A program made the position numbers and the translations under genes. Below, piece by piece: positions 56,479 to 64,000 of a stretch of DNA of 64,000 bases. The notes under the pieces are model-generated. The model searched no databases. It saw only the letters and a list, made by a program, of their open reading frames with translations, and was not told where the DNA came from. Origin of the DNA: Hyphomonadaceae bacterium. Its GTDB lineage: Bacteria; Pseudomonadota; Alphaproteobacteria; Caulobacterales; Hyphomonadaceae. Within the stretch, counting starts at the first letter, position 1. Every line of letters starts with the position of its first letter. Location of the stretch: the NCBI GenBank assembly GCA_022844345.1, contig JALHLU010000007.1, positions 62,001 to 126,000 of the forward strand, written 5' to 3'.

Positions 56479-58065
56479 ATGTCCGCCGCAGATATCGCGC
56501 AAGCCGCAAAAGCCTGGCCGTTTGAACAGGCCCGCGAACTGAAGGCGCGCCTCGACAAGCTGGAGAAGGCTGGGCGGCCCAAGGATGCGCCCGTGATCTT
56601 CGAGACCGGCTATGGTCCTTCTGGCCTGCCGCACATCGGAACATTCGGCGAGGTTGTACGCACGACCATGGTGCGCAAGGCGTTCGAAACGCTGACGGGT
56701 GGCCAGTACAAAACTCGTTTGATCTGCGTATCGGACGACATGGACGGCATGCGCAAGGTTCCGGACACGGTTCCCAACCCGGAGAAGCTGCACGCCTTCA
56801 TGCAGAAGCCGCTGACCGTCGTGCCCGATCCCTTCGGCACGCACGAGAGCTATGGCGCACACATGAATGCGCGCCTGCGCGCCTTCCTCGACAGTTTCGG
56901 ATTCGAGTACGAGTTTGCCTCGGCGACCGCGCTCTACAAGTCCGGCCGGTTCGACGCGATGCTGCTGCGCGCCGCCGAGACGTACGATGACATCATGAAG
57001 GTGATGCTGCCGACACTTGGGGACGAGCGCCGCGAAACCTATTCGCCTTTCCTGCCGATCTCCCCCACCACCGGCCGTGTCCTCTACGTGCCGATGAAGA
57101 AGGTGGATGCGAAGGCCGGAACCATAACCTTCGCCGACGAGAATGGCGAAGACACAACGCTCCCCGTCACTGGCGGCCATGTGAAGCTGCAGTGGAAGCC
57201 TGACTTTGGCATGCGCTGGGCGGCGCTTGGCGTCGATTTCGAGATGTTCGGCAAGGACCACCAGGCCAATGCGCCGATCTATTCGAAGATCTGCAAGATC
57301 CTCGGCGCCGAGCCGCCGCAGCAATTCGTCTACGAGCTCTTCCTCGACGACAAGGGCGAGAAGATTTCCAAGACCAAGGGCAATGGCATCTCGGTCGAAC
57401 AGTGGCTGGCCTATGCGCCCGCCGAAAGTCTGTCCCTGTATCAGTGGCAGAAGCCGAAGACCGCCAAGAAGCTCTACTTCGACGTGATCCCGAAGGCGGT
57501 GGACGAATACCTCACCTTCCTCGACGCCTACGCGAAGCAGACGCCCGAGCAGCAGCTCGAAAATCCCGTCTGGCACATCCATGGCGGCAACCCGCCGGCG
57601 AAATCCTCGCCTGTGTCGTTCGCCATGCTTCTGAATCTCGTCTCGGCGGCGAATGCTTCCAACAAGGACGTGCTCTGGGGTTTCATCCGCCGCGAAGCGC
57701 CCAACGCCTCGCCGGAAACGGACCCGCTGCTCGACCATCTCGTTGGCTACGCGCTGAAATACTACGCCGACTTCGTGAAGCCGACGAAGCAGTACCGCGC
57801 GCCCGACGAGAAGGAGCGCGCCGCGCTGGAAGACCTCGCCGCGCGTCTCGAAAGCTGGGACGGGCCGCTCGATGGCGAGAGCCTGCAGACAATGGTGTTC
57901 GCCGTCGGAACCGAACGCCAGTTCGAACCGCTGCGCGCCTGGTTCACCGGAATCTACGAAGTCTGCCTCGGCCAGTCGCAGGGCCCGCGCTTCGGCGGCT
58001 TCGTCGCGCTCTACGGCGTCAAGGAAAGCGCCCAACTGATCCGGGATTCGCTGGCGCGCGCCTAG
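56479..58065 (+). CDS. lysS: Class I lysyl-tRNA synthetase
   Basis: 528 residues with class I signatures: HIGT (H52 in [10 protein letters not shown]) and the KMSKS-equivalent KISKTKG at 295-301. Class I LysRS replaces the usual class II enzyme in alphaproteobacteria and some others. ATG 56479 follows AGGAG; a longer frame from 56431 has no good site. The stop overlaps the convergent small membrane protein gene by 4 bp. Confidence 0.95.
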   Translation: MSAADIAQAAKAWPFEQARELKARLDKLEKAGRPKDAPVIFETGYGPSGLPHIGTFGEVVRTTMVRKAFETLTGGQYKTRLICVSDDMDGMRKVPDTVPNPEKLHAFMQKPLTVVPDPFGTHESYGAHMNARLRAFLDSFGFEYEFASATALYKSGRFDAMLLRAAETYDDIMKVMLPTLGDERRETYSPFLPISPTTGRVLYVPMKKVDAKAGTITFADENGEDTTLPVTGGHVKLQWKPDFGMRWAALGVDFEMFGKDHQANAPIYSKICKILGAEPPQQFVYELFLDDKGEKISKTKGNGISVEQWLAYAPAESLSLYQWQKPKTAKKLYFDVIPKAVDEYLTFLDAYAKQTPEQQLENPVWHIHGGNPPAKSSPVSFAMLLNLVSAANASNKDVLWGFIRREAPNASPETDPLLDHLVGYALKYYADFVKPTKQYRAPDEKERAALEDLAARLESWDGPLDGESLQTMVFAVGTERQFEPLRAWFTGIYEVCLGQSQGPRFGGFVALYGVKESAQLIRDSLARA

Positions 58066-58475
58066 TCGAACGCCAGCACCGAGAACACCACCACAAGCGC
58101 TTGGCATAACACCGCCAGCGGCCCGAGCGTCAGCAGCAACCGGGCCACCTTGGGCGCCCCCTTGCGCGCGCGCTCGTAGACCATCTCGATGCTGATCGCC
58201 GCGAATGTGAGCAGCGCCGCAAAGCCGATCTTCATCCAGAACATGGTCGAGAATTCGATGCCCGGCATGGTAACGGCCATCACGAAGCCCGATGGCCAAA
58301 GCAGGACAAGGCCGACAATCGCTATGCGCGCAAACAGCGGCCCGACCCCGCGCACCGGTCCGCCCTTCTGCTTCTGTGCAGGCGGCGCTGCGAGCAGGAT
58401 CGTGAACCCGCCAAGGCTACCGGTCACGGCCAGCATCAGGCCGAAAAGGTGAAATATCGAAAGGACGTCGCTCAT
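58062..58475 (-). CDS. Four-helix membrane protein
   Basis: 137 residues with four predicted helices ([60 protein letters not shown] and [20 protein letters not shown]). This resembles small DUF2214/CopD-like integral proteins, without a firm family match. Function unknown. Confidence 0.65.
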   Translation of the reverse strand: MSDVLSIFHLFGLMLAVTGSLGGFTILLAAPPAQKQKGGPVRGVGPLFARIAIVGLVLLWPSGFVMAVTMPGIEFSTMFWMKIGFAALLTFAAISIEMVYERARKGAPKVARLLLTLGPLAVLCQALVVVFSVLAFD

Positions 58476-58529
58476 CTGCCTACAGGCAATGCCAGCGTCC
58501 AGTTACCCGAAGGTTTCAGGCCGGCCAGT

Positions 58530-58964
58530 TCAGGTCCGGTTGGGGCAGCGGACCAGTTCGACGGAACGCTGGTCGTTTATGGTCACCCGCAATTGCGACT
58601 GGTTGGGCTGGACGCGGAAGAACAGGAAATCCCGTGTCTCGCGGCCCTGGGAGTGGCATCGGGCGCTGGCTGACCAGCCCTGGCCATCGTCCGTGGCCGA
58701 TTGGAGCATGGGGTCGAACACGCAGAAACGTTGCCGCTTCATACCCATGCGGCGGGCCTCGATCGTCCAGATCTCGCGGACATTGCCGCAGAGTTCGGGG
58801 TTGCCTGCCCAGTTGCCGGTGTAGGCAGGCTCCGCCCCTGCGCGGAAAGCGTCGGGGCTGACGGGAAGCTCGGCTGCCGGGTCCCAATCCTCGTCCGATG
58901 GCGCCTCGCACCCCGCCGCGAGCAGCGCCAGGGCAGCCATTGCAATGCGCGTGGGGTAACGCAC
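58530..58964 (-). CDS. Small lipoprotein, unrecognised
   Basis: 144 residues. The GTG start at 58964 has AGGAG 6 nt upstream and gives the lipoprotein signal with lipobox LLAAGC (LALLAAGCEAPSDED). The mature part contains WAGNPELCGNVREIW, FCVFDPMLQS, ARCHSQG and LVRCPNRT, so four Cys could form two disulfides. No family recognised. Confidence 0.65.
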   Translation of the reverse strand: MRYPTRIAMAALALLAAGCEAPSDEDWDPAAELPVSPDAFRAGAEPAYTGNWAGNPELCGNVREIWTIEARRMGMKRQRFCVFDPMLQSATDDGQGWSASARCHSQGRETRDFLFFRVQPNQSQLRVTINDQRSVELVRCPNRT

Positions 58965-59129
58965 GTCGATACTCCTCAAGCCTTCCAAGTAAGCGCCCAA
59001 TTTCGGCTCGTTGCGCAAGGGGAAAGGTCTGCTGGCGCGAAGTTTTCAGCCGTGAGCCAGTGGCGCGCCCCGGGTTTCTCTGGCTTTTTCGTGCCCTGCG
59101 GGAGACTTCGCTAAAGGGAGTCGCTGGGC

Positions 59130-59390
59130 ATGGACCAGGTGAAAGCGCACGCGGCGGCCATCCGGGCCATCCTTCACCGGGACTGGGACCCCATCGGGTG
59201 CGGCGTGCCCGAGGACGAATACGACAGCTATCTGTGGCCGGTGATGCGGTTGCTGAATGCGGAGGCCTCGCGCGAGGCTCTGGCGGATTATCTGCACACG
59301 GCCGCTCGCGAGTCGATGAGCAGCACAGTGCCCGAAGAGCGCCTGTCTCTGGTGCTCGACAGGCTGCTCGCGCTGGCGCCAGGCAGCTAG
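59130..59390 (+). CDS. DUF1871-like small protein
   Basis: 86 residues. It contains LHRDWDPIGCGVPEDEYDSY, the WDPIG...DEYDSY pattern of small DUF1871-like proteins. Soluble, helical. ATG 59130 follows GGGAGTCGCTGGGC. Function unknown; the convergent YceI gene overlaps its stop by 4 bp. Confidence 0.7.
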   Translation: MDQVKAHAAAIRAILHRDWDPIGCGVPEDEYDSYLWPVMRLLNAEASREALADYLHTAARESMSSTVPEERLSLVLDRLLALAPGS

Positions 59391-60103
59391 GCCGGCGGCG
59401 GCGCCGGACCCGCCATGGCCGGACCCGTGAATTCGGCCTCGATCTCGATCTGCACGTCGTCAAACACGCCCATGGTGGAGCCCGGCGCGGGGATGCCAAG
59501 CGAGACGCCGAAGGCCGAGCGCTTCAGTGTGCCATGCGCCGAAAAGCCGATGCGGGCGTTGGGGTCCTGCGGGTGGCCCTCGTAACCGCCGTTGAAGATC
59601 GCGTGCAGGGTAACGGGCTGGGTGACGCCCTTCATTGTGAGGTTGCCGGCGATGTCTGCAGTGGAGGGGCCGGTTCGGGTAACCCCAGTGGAGACGAACT
59701 GCATTTTTGGCGTGGTCGCCGCGCCTAGCCAGTTGTCGCCCAGCAGTTCCTCCTTGAAGCCAGCTGGCGGCGTGGGCAGCAGCAGGGACGCCAGGTCCAC
59801 CTCCGCAGTCACGGTTGCCGTTTCCGGATTGGCTGGGTCGAGCTGCAGGTCCGCCGTGAAGGTCAGGAACTGTGCGGTGTAGAGCGCAAACCCCAGGTGA
59901 TTGACCTTGAACGTCAGGCTCGCGTGCGAGGGATCAATCCTGTAGGCGCCGGCTGGAAGCTTCGAAACATCCGGCGCCGGCGCGGCAGTTTCGGTCGGAG
60001 CGGCAACGGGCGCGGTGGCCGCCGGCGCCTGTTCGCCAGGGGTGCAACCATTGACGGACAGAAGCCCGATGGCGATGACTGCCGCGGACTGAATGAACTT
60101 CAT
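59387..60103 (-). CDS. YceI-family lipoprotein
   Basis: 238 residues. A lipoprotein-like signal (LLSVNGC) is followed by an Ala/Pro linker and the YceI lipocalin-like barrel: YRIDPSHASLTFKVNHLGFA at the start and IAGNLTMKGVTQPVTLHAIF with FGVSLGI at the end. YceI proteins bind isoprenoids or similar amphiphiles in the periplasm; ligand unknown. Confidence 0.9.
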   Translation of the reverse strand: MKFIQSAAVIAIGLLSVNGCTPGEQAPAATAPVAAPTETAAPAPDVSKLPAGAYRIDPSHASLTFKVNHLGFALYTAQFLTFTADLQLDPANPETATVTAEVDLASLLLPTPPAGFKEELLGDNWLGAATTPKMQFVSTGVTRTGPSTADIAGNLTMKGVTQPVTLHAIFNGGYEGHPQDPNARIGFSAHGTLKRSAFGVSLGIPAPGSTMGVFDDVQIEIEAEFTGPAMAGPAPPPA

Positions 60104-60251
60104 GACGGGCTCCCTCGGGCGCGTGGGCGGTTATGCGGCGCTCTTGTTACAATGACGTTGCCGCCGGTGGGCTTCCGACATTTCGTCCAAAAAGAAACGC
60201 CCCCGGCCTTGCGACCGGAGGAGCAGGGAGAGCGTGGATGGATGCGAGAGT

Positions 60252-60650
60252 TCAGGCCGCCACGTTGTTGCGGCTGACGCCCCGGCGCAAACCGATGAAC
60301 TGCAGCCCTGCGAGAATGAATACCGCCGCCGCCTGCGCGCAGACGAACACCTGCCCGATCAACGTGGGCGCGAAGCTCGGTCCGAAGGCGACGTAGAGGC
60401 TGCCCGCCAGCCAGGCGAAGTTCACGCCGATGATCACCGGCACAAGCGCCGCCGAATTGCTGCGGAGGACGTAGGCGAGCAGCGCCACGAAGGGGACGAG
60501 GGCGACGCCCGCCCAGAACATCAGCCCGGACGGAAGTCCAAACAGCGCGTGCGTCAGGTCTGCTCCAGCGATGAGCGCGATTCCGGCCCCGACGCCCGTG
60601 ATGGCGTCTACGAGGATGACCTTGCGGAGAAAGGGGGAGAGGGTCTGCAT
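60252..60650 (-). CDS. Four-helix membrane protein
   Basis: 132 residues with four predicted helices (VILVDAITGVGAGIALIAGA, LMFWAGVALVPFVALLAYVL, LVPVIIGVNFAWLAGSLYVA, FVCAQAAAVFILAGLQFIGL). ATG 60650 has AAGGAG upstream. Divergently transcribed from the HTH regulator, 113 bp apart, which makes it a candidate target. No firm family. Confidence 0.7.
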   Translation of the reverse strand: MQTLSPFLRKVILVDAITGVGAGIALIAGADLTHALFGLPSGLMFWAGVALVPFVALLAYVLRSNSAALVPVIIGVNFAWLAGSLYVAFGPSFAPTLIGQVFVCAQAAAVFILAGLQFIGLRRGVSRNNVAA

Positions 60651-60763
60651 GTCTGACTCCTTTTTTTGGCGGTTCGATGGAGCGAACATGGCGGGGCCGG
60701 GGAGGGCTGGCGATTACGCCAGAGGTAATGGACCTGCAGAGCCCGTCTCGCTATTTAAGGCGA

Positions 60764-61576
60764 ATGGCACAGCAGATCATCTCAAGCCCGCCCCAGCGCG
60801 TCGGCGAACTCATCAAGGACTGGCGCACCCGCCGGCGCCTCAGCCAACTCGATCTTGCCCTCGAAGCCGGTATTTCCCAGCGCCATCTAAGCTTCGTCGA
60901 AAGCGGCCGGTCCTCGCCCTCGCGCGACATGGTCGAGATGCTGTGCAAGCACCTCGACCTGCCGTTGCGCGAGCGCAATGTGGTGCTGCTGTCGGCTGGC
61001 TTTGCGCCTGCCTATTCCGAGCGGAAGCTGTCCGACCCCTCGATGGCGGCGGCGCGTGCGGCGGTCGAACTCGTACTGAGGGGCCACGAACCAGTTCCGG
61101 CGCTGGCGGTTGATCGCTGGTGGAATCTCGTCATGTCGAATGCATCGCTGGCGCCGCTGCTAGGGCTGGTCGAGAACAAGTCGCTGCTCGAGGGGACGCC
61201 TAATGCGCTGCGTCTCTCGCTTCATCCAGGCGGACTGGCGAAGAACGTCGTGAACCTCGGCTTCTGGAAGGCCCACATCCTGTGGCGACTGGCTCAGCAG
61301 ATCCACGCCACGAACGATGCAAAGCTGATTGCGCTGGAGAAGGAACTTTCCGGCTATCCCGCTCCGCCTCCCGGCCATCGCGAACGCAACGAAGCAGACG
61401 CCATTGCCCTCAACCTCGAACTGAAGGTGGGCGAACACATCCTGTCGTTCATCACGACGACCACCATCTTCGGCACGCCAGCGGATGTGACGCTGTCGGA
61501 ATTGGCGGTCGAGGCGTTCTTTCCCTCGAATGCCGAGACGGCCGCGATCGTTCAGGCGATGGCGGCTGCGGGCTGA
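60764..61576 (+). CDS. XRE-family regulator with MmyB-like ligand domain
   Basis: 270 residues. The N-terminal HTH (about 15-70, RRRLSQLDLALEAGISQRHL) is followed by an MmyB-like C-terminal domain (VPALAVDRWWNLVMSNASLA, then HILSFITTTTIFGTPADVTL) that often binds a fatty acid or other small ligand. ATG 60764 follows TAAGG. Divergent from the four-helix membrane protein gene. Confidence 0.88.
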   Translation: MAQQIISSPPQRVGELIKDWRTRRRLSQLDLALEAGISQRHLSFVESGRSSPSRDMVEMLCKHLDLPLRERNVVLLSAGFAPAYSERKLSDPSMAAARAAVELVLRGHEPVPALAVDRWWNLVMSNASLAPLLGLVENKSLLEGTPNALRLSLHPGGLAKNVVNLGFWKAHILWRLAQQIHATNDAKLIALEKELSGYPAPPPGHRERNEADAIALNLELKVGEHILSFITTTTIFGTPADVTLSELAVEAFFPSNAETAAIVQAMAAAG

Positions 61577-62194
61577 CTACTGGCTGGCCCAGAGGATGCG
61601 GGCCATCCATGCGAGGTTGGTGCGCGACAGCTCGCGCGGCGCGTAGGCGGGGTTCAGCGACAGAAGCTCCACCGTGCGATCGGTCTGCCGGCCCAGCACC
61701 TTCGCCAGCACTTCGCCATCACGCGTGCGCGCCACGATCCTGTCCCCGCGCCGGACCGGAGCGCCGGGCGCGATCACGATGCGGTCGCCATTGCGATAGA
61801 CGGGCTCCATGGAATCGCCGGCGACCTCGAGCGCATAGACCGCTTCATTCCCGAGTCCGGGAAAGCGGACTTCTTCCCAGCCGTCGCCGACCGGAAAGCC
61901 CGCATCATCGAAATATCCGTCATTGCCCGCCTTGGCGAAGCCGAGCAGGGGGGCGGTATGGCCCTGCCGCCCCTCGGCCAGCGCGGCAAAGTCCTCCAGC
62001 GAGGCGCCGACAGCCCCCAGCGCCTTCATCAGGCTCTCGGTCGATAACCAGCGCGGGGAGCCATCCGAGGCGACCCGTTTGGACTTGTTGAAAGCCGTCG
62101 GATCGAGCCCGGCGCGGCGCGCCAGGCCGGATGGCGAAAGGCCGTGCCGCTCCGCCAGCTGGTCCACGGCTTTCCAGAGCTCGGTGTGACGCAT
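61577..62194 (-). CDS. S24/LexA-like phage-type repressor
   Basis: 205 residues. The N-terminal HTH (LAERHGLSPSGLARRAGLDP then TAFNKSKR) is followed by an S24 peptidase domain with S128 (AGDSMEPVYRNGDRIV) and K165 (EVLAKVLGR), the Ser-Lys dyad of LexA/CI autocleavage. It should be cleaved during the SOS response unless that function is lost. The start at 62194 is preferred over 62209. A clear operator lies upstream. Confidence 0.88.
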   Translation of the reverse strand: MRHTELWKAVDQLAERHGLSPSGLARRAGLDPTAFNKSKRVASDGSPRWLSTESLMKALGAVGASLEDFAALAEGRQGHTAPLLGFAKAGNDGYFDDAGFPVGDGWEEVRFPGLGNEAVYALEVAGDSMEPVYRNGDRIVIAPGAPVRRGDRIVARTRDGEVLAKVLGRQTDRTVELLSLNPAYAPRELSRTNLAWMARILWASQ

Positions 62195-62209
62195 GGGTTC
62201 TGATCCCAA

Positions 62210-62237
62210 ATAGGACTGCAGACCTATTTATAGGACT
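62210..62237 (-). promoter_or_regulatory. Putative operator of the S24-type repressor
   Basis: A palindrome, AGACCTATTTATAGGACT (62220-62237), plus an extra half-site ATAGGACT at 62210-62217. The direct spacing of the two ATAGGACT copies is 20 bp, about two helical turns. Both lie within 43 nt of the repressor start. Confidence 0.65.
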
Positions 62238-62422
62238 TTTTTCCCATTCTCAATGGTCGCGTTGGCAAAAGTCGCTTCCCTAGGGGTATGCTTGCCCGGC
62301 GAATCTTGGCGGTTACCCCCAGCGAAGCCATCCGGCCCGTTGAACGCAGGCGGCAAGTATCGCAGAAGGTTGGCGGCCGGGTCCCCGGCTAGAAACACTC
62401 GGCCGTCCGGGCCGCGGAGTCG

Positions 62423-63727
62423 ATGGAACTACTTATCCTCGTATTGCTGATCCTGCTCAACGGCGTCTTTGCGCTGTCCGAGATGGCGATCGTCTCCTCG
62501 CGAAGGCCGCGCCTGAAGGCGATGGCCGACAAGGGCAATGTAGGAGCCAAGGCTGCCCTGAAGCTGCTGGAGGATCCCTCCCGCATGCTCTCCACCGTGC
62601 AGATTGGCATCACCGGCATCGGCGTCATCGCAGGCGCCTATGGCGCCACCGCCCTGTCGGATGACCTCACGCCCTGGATAGCGAGCTTGCACGTCAGCCT
62701 CGTTCCGCATGCGACGACCATCGCCTTCACGCTGGTTATCCTTTTCACGACATACCTGTCGCTTGTCCTTGGCGAACTGATCCCCAAGCGTCTTGCGCTG
62801 GCCGCGCCCGAAGCCCTCGCCTCGGCCATGGCCCCGATGATGGCCATTATCGCAATCGGCGCCTCGCCGCTTGTCGTCATCCTTCGCTTCTCGACCGAAG
62901 GCGTAATCAACCTCCTGGGCCTCAACCGCACGCGGCAGGAAGACGTCACCGAGGAGGAACTCCATTCGCTGATCGCCGAGGGCGAGCGGGCCGGCGTCAT
63001 CGAGGAAGAAGAGCGCGAAATGATCCAGAGCGTGATGCGCCTCGGCGACCGCTCCGTGAAAACGATCATGACGCCGCGAACGGAAATGGTCTGGCTGGAC
63101 CCGGCCGAAACGCGCGAGGAAATCCTCAAGGAGATCGCTGACAGTGGCCATTCGCGTTTTCCGGTTGCGCAGGGCAATCCCGACCAGGTCGTCGGCGTCG
63201 TGCAGACCAAGGAATTGCTGGCGCACCTCGCCCGTACCGGTGTGGTAGATATCAGCGCGGTGATGCACAAACCGTCCTTCGTGCCGGAGACCATGCCGGT
63301 GCTGAACCTGCTCGAAGCCATGCGCGGCAACCCCGTGCGCATGGTCATCGTGTCGGATGAGTACGGCGCCGTGCTCGGTCTCGTGACGGCGGCCGACCTG
63401 CTCGAGGCCATCGCGGGCGATGCGGCCCTGGCAGAAGACGAAGCCCTCTCGCCGCCGGTGAGGCGCGACGATGGCAGCTGGCTCATCGACGGCATGACGC
63501 CGGTCGACGAATTCGAGGAACTCGTCGGCGTGCGCGGCCTCGACGAGGAAGAGGGCTATTCCACCGTTGGCGGACTGGTGATGCACCTCATGCGCGAACT
63601 GCCCAAGGAAGGCGACAAGTGCGAACGCCCGCCTCTGACATTCGAAGTCATGGACATGGACGGCCGCCGCATCGACAAGGTGCTCGTGCGCAAGGCGGAG
63701 CCGATCGACGACGATCCCAGCGGCTAG
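62423..63727 (+). CDS. HlyC/CorC-family CBS-pair transporter-associated protein
   Basis: 434 residues. N-terminal CNNM/DUF21 domain with three or four helices (ILLNGVFALSEMAIVSSRR, IAFTLVILFTTYLSLVLGEL), then a pair of CBS domains (about 200-330, MTPRTEMVWLDPAETREEIL and MVIVSDEYGAVLGLVTAADL) and a CorC/HlyC C-terminal domain. Such proteins affect Mg2+/Co2+ homeostasis; the CBS pair may bind adenosyl ligands. A hemolysin label in databases is historical. Confidence 0.92.
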   Translation: MELLILVLLILLNGVFALSEMAIVSSRRPRLKAMADKGNVGAKAALKLLEDPSRMLSTVQIGITGIGVIAGAYGATALSDDLTPWIASLHVSLVPHATTIAFTLVILFTTYLSLVLGELIPKRLALAAPEALASAMAPMMAIIAIGASPLVVILRFSTEGVINLLGLNRTRQEDVTEEELHSLIAEGERAGVIEEEEREMIQSVMRLGDRSVKTIMTPRTEMVWLDPAETREEILKEIADSGHSRFPVAQGNPDQVVGVVQTKELLAHLARTGVVDISAVMHKPSFVPETMPVLNLLEAMRGNPVRMVIVSDEYGAVLGLVTAADLLEAIAGDAALAEDEALSPPVRRDDGSWLIDGMTPVDEFEELVGVRGLDEEEGYSTVGGLVMHLMRELPKEGDKCERPPLTFEVMDMDGRRIDKVLVRKAEPIDDDPSG

Positions 63728-64000
63728 ACGTTGACGCCCGCACGCTTGAGGCCCAGCGCCACGATGCGGTTCAGCAGGTCCGCATAACTGACGCCTGCGT
63801 GCAGCGCCGCCTGCGCGTATTCCTGGCTCTCGGCGATCTCGGGGTTCGGGTTCGCCTCGATGAAGTAGGGCACGTTGTCCTTCGACAGGCGGAAGTCGAT
63901 CCGGCAATAGCCGTCCAGCTCCAGCGTGTGACAGATGCGCTTGGCCAGCGTGCGGATCCGGGTGGCGACGCTGGTCGGCAGGTTCTCGGCGGGTCCCTGA
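63724..64000 (-). CDS. ATP-grasp D-Ala-D-Ala-ligase-like protein, N-terminus outside window
   Basis: The minus-strand frame open at 64000 reads NLPTSVATRIRTLAKRICHT, then YCRIDFRLSKDNVPYFIEAN and PNPEIAESQEYAQAALHAGV, stopping at 63724. The RIDFR...YFIEANPNPEIAES sequence is the metal- and ATP-binding C-terminus of D-alanine--D-alanine ligase and related ATP-grasp enzymes. It converges with the CorC-like gene with overlapping stops. Whether this is ddl or another ATP-grasp ligase needs the upstream part. Confidence 0.8.
   Translation of the reverse strand, partial: QGPAENLPTSVATRIRTLAKRICHTLELDGYCRIDFRLSKDNVPYFIEANPNPEIAESQEYAQAALHAGVSYADLLNRIVALGLKRAGVNV

Noticed and set aside
56365-58299. 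644-residue minus-strand open frame opposite lysS
   Set aside because: Antisense to a full-length class I LysRS with both catalytic motifs.

Overview
The window looks like chromosome from a GC-rich alphaproteobacterium, most likely Caulobacterales/Hyphomonadaceae-like. This rests on gene families and order (class I lysyl-tRNA synthetase, DUF6481- and DUF6491-like proteins, purF-cvpA-radA, der-bamB, alr-dnaB blocks) and on a Caulobacter/Hyphomonas-style dispersed repeat. The lineage is an inference; no rRNA or tRNA gene was found.

Region A (1-14.2 kb) is an apparent oxygen-limitation locus. It holds two complex-I/Mrp-like proton-channel subunits, a tandem universal stress protein, a type II P-type cation ATPase, a class I PHA synthase, a short-chain dehydrogenase, a small phasin-like protein and an ADP-forming acyl-CoA synthetase fused to a GNAT domain. 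Four 14-bp FNR/FixK-type boxes (TTGAN-N4-NTCAA) and one weaker copy lie 51-89 nt upstream of the start codons of its units. The genes therefore look like one regulon linking acyl-CoA and PHA metabolism, ion pumping and stress protection. A broken IS21-type istB interrupts the block.

Region B (about 14.4-25.3 kb) is mobile DNA. Its left edge carries an IS3-like orfA scrap and a dead vapC. It then has a long ParB-like protein, an unrecognised HTH-like protein, an SSB-like protein, a DUF6876-like protein, an ArdC-type antirestriction protein, a 53-aa ORF, a VirD2/DUF3363 relaxase and two AlpA/HTH-type small regulators. GC-rich hairpins and palindromes separate the genes. No integrase or mating-pore gene is visible, so this looks like a mobilizable or decayed integrative element.

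Region C (25.6-32.4 kb) holds small accessory and envelope genes: YciI-like, GFA, lipoproteins, an ArsC/YffB-like protein, a glycine-zipper protein, a periplasmic ClpP-fold protein, DUF6481 and NnrU. Region D (32.6-37.3 kb) is panB, a TPR/YfgM-like protein, bamB, der and a DUF5071 protein. Region E (37.4-39.3 kb) has two unrecognised proteins and a cluster of inverted and direct repeats.

Region F (39.3-64 kb) is mostly housekeeping: SDR-purF-cvpA-radA, a ParDE module, cysK, a PLP decarboxylase, a FemAB-like acyltransferase, a NatAB-like ABC exporter, a PqaA-like protein, mlaF-mlaE-alr-dnaB, lysS, small envelope proteins, a YceI protein, two HTH regulators (one S24/LexA-like with a clear operator), a CorC/HlyC-type CBS protein and, at the edge, the C-terminus of an ATP-grasp D-Ala-D-Ala-ligase-like enzyme.
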